Translations under genes and position numbers: made by a program
From: Sphingopyxis sp. LC81
GTDB lineage: Bacteria; Pseudomonadota; Alphaproteobacteria; Sphingomonadales; Sphingomonadaceae
NCBI RefSeq assembly: GCF_000756375.1
Contig: NZ_JNFD01000006.1
Coordinates: 62,001-126,000 of the forward strand
Direction of reading: 5' to 3'
DNA length: 64,000 bases
Part shown: positions 59,813 through 64,000 of the stretch, in pieces
Position numbering within the stretch: position 1 is the first letter of the stretch
How the letters are laid out: every line of letters starts with the position of its first letter
The notes under the pieces: model-generated
Database searches by the model: none
Told to the model about the DNA's origin: nothing
The model's input: only the letters and a program-made list of their open reading frames with translations

Positions 59813-62151
59813 GTCAGTTCCCCTAGTTCAATAATGTCGTCGGCCTTCGGGTCGGCGGCGAAGGTGACGTGGCAGGTGCCGCCATCAGCCAGCTCAATCT
59901 CCACCCGATTGTCGGCCGCCACCCGTTCGACAAAGAGTATTCCGTCCCAGCCGACATAAGTGGACAGTGTGCCGTTGATTGTTGCAGCCGCCCCGGCGGG
60001 CAGCGGCTCGCCGGTGACGGTCCTGATCGTTGCGCGGGCCGCGGTCACATGTTCTACCGGGAATTTGATGATATGGCCGCTGCCCGCCGCGACGGCCACG
60101 CGCTGGCTGACCACCGGTGCCTTGACGTTGGCAGGGAGCGACAGCGTATCAATATCGTAGCGCCCGGGATAATATGCGCTCGCGGATGGGACGAGCAATT
60201 GGCCGTTCGCGTTGGTCGTGCCGATCAGCTGGTTTTCATAGCGCACCGGAATCCCCGGCTCGCCATTGGTGCTGACGACCGCAAAGGCGTCGGAAACGCG
60301 ATTGGCGGCGAAGACGGCGTCGTCCATGAACACCAGCGAGCCGCTGATGCCGAGCCATCCGGTGACCTTGTCGCGGCCATAGGCGCCCGCGCGCAGCTGA
60401 ACCGGCTGCAATCGCCAGGTCATGTCGCCGCGCCAATAGGGGCTGGCGCCGTCTTCGCTCACCGCGTTCGCATTCCATCCGAAACCGCCCTCGACCGGCG
60501 CCGCGCGCGAATAGTCAGCGCGCAGCCCGGTGCGTCCATTCTGACCCTGCACGACGCCGGCGCCGAGTATGCCGCCGCCGAGCGGAACGCTCAGGGTCAG
60601 CGCGCCCGACCAGCTCCGTTCGACAAATTCGCGCGATAGCGAGGCGTGGAGACGGCTTTCGCCCCAAAGGGGAAGAGCCCAGGCGATGTTTGCGAGTCGC
60701 GCATCGCGGACCAGTGCCTGCCGGAAATCGAAATAGCCGATCCCGAGCGTGCCCGCCGGTCCGAGCGACAGGCTGGCCGTCACCGCCGTCAGCCGTTCCC
60801 AGCCGCCGAGACCCTCGCGGTCGAGCAGGCCGAGATCGGTATAATCACCGTCGCGCCGGCGGTGCCGCAGCCCGATCGAAAAGCCGCGGGTCTGATAGTC
60901 ATAGCCGAGCGTCAACTCGCCGCCGTCGGACCCGTCGCGAAAGCTGCGGCTGTAGGATGCGCTGACGGTGCCGAAGTTGCCGAGCTTGACGACCGCGCCG
61001 CCGCCCGCAAGCTGCATGTCGTCGGCGACCTCCGCGCGCACTTCGAGTGTCAGGCCGTCGGTCACGCCATGGCGCGCCGAAGCGCTGGCGGCGAGACCGC
61101 CATAGTCGAAATTCTTCATGCCATAGTTGCGGCGAAAGGCGCCGAGGGCGGCGGCATAGTCGGTGAGCCCCGGGCGCAGCAGCGCGCTGCTGATATAGAA
61201 GGGCATCGTCGTCGAGACGCTGCGTCCGTGCATGTCGGTAACGATCAGATTGGCCTCGCCATAGCCGTTGATCGGCGGTAGCGTATCGAGCGCAAAGGGG
61301 CCGGGGTTCACATCGGCGCCGGCGACCCGCTGGCCATGGACAACGAGGTCGACGGTCGAGGGCAGCGCGGCGCTGCCGGCGAATTCGGGAAGCGGATAGG
61401 TGACGACGTCGGGGCGCACCGAAAAGTCACGCGAGATCTGGAGCCCGCCCAGACGGACCGCGGGTGCCCATGGCAGGCTGCGCGTGATGATGTCGCCCGC
61501 CTCGATGGTCGTCATGCTCCGTTCGTCGGACCAACGCCAATAGGTGTCGAAACGAACATAATTTTTTGCGCTGCCCGACCGCAGCGCTCCGGTCGTCGAG
61601 ACGATGCCTGCGGGGCCGAATATGCGGGCTTCGTGCCACAATGACGCCTGGACCGGCGTCCTGTCGCCGCCGCTGACATAGGCGTCGTAGTTGAGCAGCG
61701 CGCCGATATCATATTGCGCGCGCTCGAAACGGCGTTTGTCGCGGCCGACACGCTGGGCGGGCAGATATTCGGGCGATACGGTCAGGTGCAATTGCTGGCG
61801 CGGCGCGTCATAGTCGGCACGAAGACCTTCGAGGCTGTCGAGGAACAGCGTCTCGCCTGTTGTTTGAAGCAAAATTCCGGCGCGGCGCATGTCCGCGGTG
61901 CGGAGCCGGAACCGCGAACCCTGTTTCACGGCTGGCGCCACGATGCCGCTGCGCATGCCGTTGACGAACAGTTCGAGTTCGAGCCGCTGCTCCGCGGCGG
62001 GGTCGATGTGCTGCGGCGGGGGCGGCAGGTCGCCATAACCGTCACGCCCTGTTTCGGCACAGGCGGCGTGGAAGAAACCCGGCACCAGCAGCGCGCCTGC
62101 GAACATCATCGCCCATCGGGAATGCGCCGGCAGATGGAGCGAGCCGGCCAT
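59800..62151 (-). CDS. Outer-membrane fimbrial usher (FimD/CsuD-like)
   Basis: A 783-residue usher. Signal peptide ending near FHAACA, then the N-terminal periplasmic domain (LELELFVNGMRSG), and the 24-strand barrel with the conserved region FALDTLPPINGYGEANLIVTD before the plug. DYAAALGAFRRNYGMKNFDYG and many Asp/Gly-rich strands follow. The C-terminal domain has PVRYENQLIGTTNANGQLLVP and GGTCHVTFAAD. It is smaller than FimD and fits the archaic (sigma) clade. It receives chaperone-subunit complexes from the gene just upstream (6-nt gap). Confidence 0.9.
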   Translation of the reverse strand: MAGSLHLPAHSRWAMMFAGALLVPGFFHAACAETGRDGYGDLPPPPQHIDPAAEQRLELELFVNGMRSGIVAPAVKQGSRFRLRTADMRRAGILLQTTGETLFLDSLEGLRADYDAPRQQLHLTVSPEYLPAQRVGRDKRRFERAQYDIGALLNYDAYVSGGDRTPVQASLWHEARIFGPAGIVSTTGALRSGSAKNYVRFDTYWRWSDERSMTTIEAGDIITRSLPWAPAVRLGGLQISRDFSVRPDVVTYPLPEFAGSAALPSTVDLVVHGQRVAGADVNPGPFALDTLPPINGYGEANLIVTDMHGRSVSTTMPFYISSALLRPGLTDYAAALGAFRRNYGMKNFDYGGLAASASARHGVTDGLTLEVRAEVADDMQLAGGGAVVKLGNFGTVSASYSRSFRDGSDGGELTLGYDYQTRGFSIGLRHRRRDGDYTDLGLLDREGLGGWERLTAVTASLSLGPAGTLGIGYFDFRQALVRDARLANIAWALPLWGESRLHASLSREFVERSWSGALTLSVPLGGGILGAGVVQGQNGRTGLRADYSRAAPVEGGFGWNANAVSEDGASPYWRGDMTWRLQPVQLRAGAYGRDKVTGWLGISGSLVFMDDAVFAANRVSDAFAVVSTNGEPGIPVRYENQLIGTTNANGQLLVPSASAYYPGRYDIDTLSLPANVKAPVVSQRVAVAAGSGHIIKFPVEHVTAARATIRTVTGEPLPAGAAATINGTLSTYVGWDGILFVERVAADNRVEIELADGGTCHVTFAADPKADDIIELGELTCRR

Positions 62152-62157
62152 GAAGCA

Positions 62158-62901
62158 CTATTCGTGCCGGCGCTCGATACGAACGCCGGCCTTTCCATTG
62201 ACCGTCGCGACCAGGTCGCCGGTGCCGCCGACATTTCCCGGCAGCGGCCAGCGCATCGACGCGCCCGGGAGGACATATCCGAGCAAACCCTCAGCGACGG
62301 GCGACTTTTGTGGACCGGTGGCAAAGCTCACGTCGGTCAGCCGCGCATGGCCGGCCCCGCGATTGTGGATCTCGAGGAAGCGGCCCCCGGCATCCGCACC
62401 GGCGCGCCAGGAGATTTGCGGCGCCGGTGCGGGCGGCTTGACCTTGCCGTCGCCGCGTGGGGAATGGGAAAAAAGCGGGAGCGAATAGCGCATGCGAAAG
62501 CTCACCGAAGCGCCCGGAGCGGCCGATTCCCGTGCGACCGGGATTTCGTCGACGACCACCCGATAGGGTTTTTCCGCGACCGCGGCGGGCGATGAGGTGC
62601 GCGTCAAACGGATCAGCTGCCGCTGTCCCGGTTCGATGCTGACGATCGGCGGCGTGCCGATGACCTCGCTCTGCTCGGCGTAGAGGTTGCGGCCGTCCTG
62701 CTGATCCCAGGCGTAGACGCGGACTTGCAGCGTGATCGGCGCCTTGCCCGGATTTTCGAGCCAAAGCGCCGCGGCGCGCGCGTCGCCCTCGATGACCGGA
62801 TTGACCGGCCAGATCAGCAGCGAGCCGGGCTGCTGTGCCCCGGCGGAAGCGGCGGCGGCGAGCAGCGCCGGTGCGACCATGAAAAGAAGGCCCTGTTTCA
62901 T
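62158..62901 (-). CDS. Periplasmic pilus chaperone (CsuC-like)
   Basis: A 247-residue exported chaperone. Signal peptide MKQGLLFMVAPALLAAAASAGAQ; domain 1 with IWPVNPVIEGDARAAALWLENPG and QLIRLTRTSS, domain 2 from about residue 150. AEKPYRVVVDEIP holds the conserved Arg/Tyr region of the G1 donor strand area. Two-domain immunoglobulin-like organisation and operon position between SCPU pilins and usher identify it as the subunit chaperone of an archaic chaperone-usher system. Confidence 0.88.
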   Translation of the reverse strand: MKQGLLFMVAPALLAAAASAGAQQPGSLLIWPVNPVIEGDARAAALWLENPGKAPITLQVRVYAWDQQDGRNLYAEQSEVIGTPPIVSIEPGQRQLIRLTRTSSPAAVAEKPYRVVVDEIPVARESAAPGASVSFRMRYSLPLFSHSPRGDGKVKPPAPAPQISWRAGADAGGRFLEIHNRGAGHARLTDVSFATGPQKSPVAEGLLGYVLPGASMRWPLPGNVGGTGDLVATVNGKAGVRIERRHE

Positions 62902-62926
62902 CGGCGTGTCTCCAAAAAACCGGTGG

Positions 62927-63484
62927 TCACCATGTCAGCGTGACCGTGAGCGTGTCGGTATAGGTGCCCGGGACCAGCCCGCCGGGCAGGGTAAGCGACG
63001 CGAAGAGCGGCAGGATCACATCCTCGCTATTGGCCCCGGTTACCGCGATCGCGGCCGAGCCGCCGATCGCGATCGGCTGGTTGCAGGCGGCGTCGCGGCA
63101 TAGGGCATAGGCGATCCGCGCCGCCGTATCGCTGCCGCGCTGCAAGTGGCGCGCGCCGGTGGCGGCGTGGCTGCCGCCATCGACACCCATCATCAGATTG
63201 ACGCCGGGGGTGCAGCGCAGGCGGATCCCTTGCGCCGTCGTCGTCGTCGTCGTGTGCGTGGCGGTCGAAAAGGTCGAATCGACCCCGAAATCCAGTGTCC
63301 CGATCGTGCCGGCTTGCCCGCTGCTGCCGAGCCCGTCGACGAGGCAGCCCGGCGCGATCTCCGCCGAAACCTCGAACTGGGCAGTCGTTTCGGCCCGCGA
63401 TGCCGGAATGTTACTCGCGCACGCGAGAAGGGCGGCCAGCGAGGTCAGGGTGATCCGCGGTCTCAATCGGAGGGTGCGGGTCAT
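62927..63484 (-). CDS. Spore-coat-U domain pilin (CsuA/B-like) 2
   Basis: A 185-residue exported single-domain SCPU protein. Signal region ends near PASRA, then TTAQFEVSAEIAPGCLVDG with the first conserved Cys, LRCTPGVNLMMGVDGG with the second, and the closing GLVPGTYTDTLTVTLTW. A Thr-rich tract (THTTTTTTAQ) lies between strands. It is separated by 27 nt from the neighbouring pilin and 25 nt from the chaperone. Probable pilus shaft or adaptor subunit. Confidence 0.83.
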   Translation of the reverse strand: MTRTLRLRPRITLTSLAALLACASNIPASRAETTAQFEVSAEIAPGCLVDGLGSSGQAGTIGTLDFGVDSTFSTATHTTTTTTAQGIRLRCTPGVNLMMGVDGGSHAATGARHLQRGSDTAARIAYALCRDAACNQPIAIGGSAAIAVTGANSEDVILPLFASLTLPGGLVPGTYTDTLTVTLTW

Positions 63485-63511
63485 GGGCCTGAGTCCCTCT
63501 GGGCCGATCCC

Positions 63512-64000
63512 CTAAAGCTCGAGCGCCACCGTGATGATGTCCGAATAGACGCCAGGGGTAAGCCCCGCTTCGCCAAAGGCGCGGGCGTAGACATTCACGG
63601 TTTGCTGGGCGCCGCCCCCGGCGAGGCTGACGTCGCCGCCGACGGGAATGACGGTGTTGCGGCCGGCGTCCGAATAGAGATTGTAGGTGACGAACCGCCC
63701 GGCGTCGGTCTGGTGCTCCATCGCGTGGAGCCCCGCACCGGCGCCCTCGCCATCATTCAGTCCGGCGTTGAATGACAGCACGGGCGTGATGCCGTTGCTG
63801 CACTGGACTGTGAAGGCGGCGCCACCGCTCAATATTTGCGCGTCGGCCTGCGAGAAAAGCGTGTTCTCCGTGCCGAAATCGAGCGTGCCGAAATCGGCAC
63901 CTGACGTCCCGTCATCGAAGTTTTGCCCGTTAACTATACAGCCTGCTTCGAGCGTAATCGTCGCATCGACCGTTCCGGTTACATCTGCATACGCCGGAGA
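63512..64000 (-). CDS. Spore-coat-U domain pilin (CsuA/B-like) 1, 5' end outside window
   Basis: The frame is open from the right edge to the stop at 63512. The visible 162 residues start SPAYADVTGTVDATITLEAGCIV, so only part of the signal peptide is lost. ADFGTLDFGTENTLF, FTVQCSNGITPVLSF and the final GLTPGVYSDIITVALEL are the SCPU strands, with two conserved Cys residues. Probably the first or an early gene of the pilus operon. Confidence 0.82.
   Translation of the reverse strand, partial: SPAYADVTGTVDATITLEAGCIVNGQNFDDGTSGADFGTLDFGTENTLFSQADAQILSGGAAFTVQCSNGITPVLSFNAGLNDGEGAGAGLHAMEHQTDAGRFVTYNLYSDAGRNTVIPVGGDVSLAGGGAQQTVNVYARAFGEAGLTPGVYSDIITVALEL

Overview
The window is GC-rich and densely coded, with the style of a sphingomonad (Sphingopyxis/Sphingomonas-type alphaproteobacterium): many large TonB-dependent receptors with an (I)VVT box after the signal peptide, catabolic operons with ATGA/TGATG start-stop overlaps, a peroxisome-like fatty-acid/steroid type beta-oxidation operon, and a Csu-type chaperone-usher pilus. 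The genus assignment is inference from gene content only.

Region 1 (1-11.8 kb, all plus strand) is an alginate utilisation locus: a PL6 alginate lyase (5' end outside the window), a PL17 oligoalginate lyase, an MFS uronate transporter, a DEH-reductase-like SDR, an SGNH acetylesterase, a TonB receptor preceded by a long perfect inverted repeat, a FadR-type GntR regulator, an MhpD-like hydratase and 2-keto-3-deoxygluconate kinase. Together they would depolymerise (and deacetylate) alginate, import it and convert it to KDPG. An EF-G paralogue (12.0-14.0 kb) follows.

Region 2 (14.2-46.1 kb) looks like a genomic island. It opens with a tyrosine integrase, and the 3' end of a second, decayed copy of that integrase plus about 40 bp of downstream DNA recurs at 45.86-46.06 kb. 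The cargo is catabolic: a LysR-linked amidohydrolase/SnoaL/RidA/MFS cluster (15.6-22.4 kb); a complete nba-type operon taking 3-hydroxyanthranilate through 2-aminomuconate to pyruvate and acetyl-CoA (22.5-29.5 kb, order E-H-J-I-G-F-C-D); a LysR and a LacI regulator; a hydroxyquinol 1,2-dioxygenase-SDR-BKACE-TonB receptor operon (33.4-38.3 kb); two tandem TolB-propeller/amidohydrolase exoenzymes; and a DAACS symporter broken by an in-frame TGA. Four copies of the palindrome CAATCGATTG lie within 5 kb, at the nba, lacI and dioxygenase promoters and inside the SDR gene. They are the probable operators of the LacI regulator.

Region 3 (46.2-58.5 kb) is a branched-chain/sterol-side-chain type beta-oxidation regulon: SCPx-like thiolase, alpha-methylacyl-CoA racemase, TonB receptor, and an operon of acyl-CoA dehydrogenase, MFE-2-type SDR-MaoC-SCP2 fusion, thioesterase, acyl-CoA synthetase and enoyl-CoA hydratase. 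Four promoters share one architecture: a LysR-type box (TATTCC-N5-GGAATA), exactly 14 nt, then TGAATTGGAC. This points to the local LysR (47.6-48.5 kb) as their common regulator.

Region 4 (58.6-64 kb, minus strand) is a Csu-like pilus operon: two or more spore-coat-U-type pilins, chaperone, usher and two-domain tip protein, running off the right edge. No rRNA, tRNA or CRISPR array was seen.
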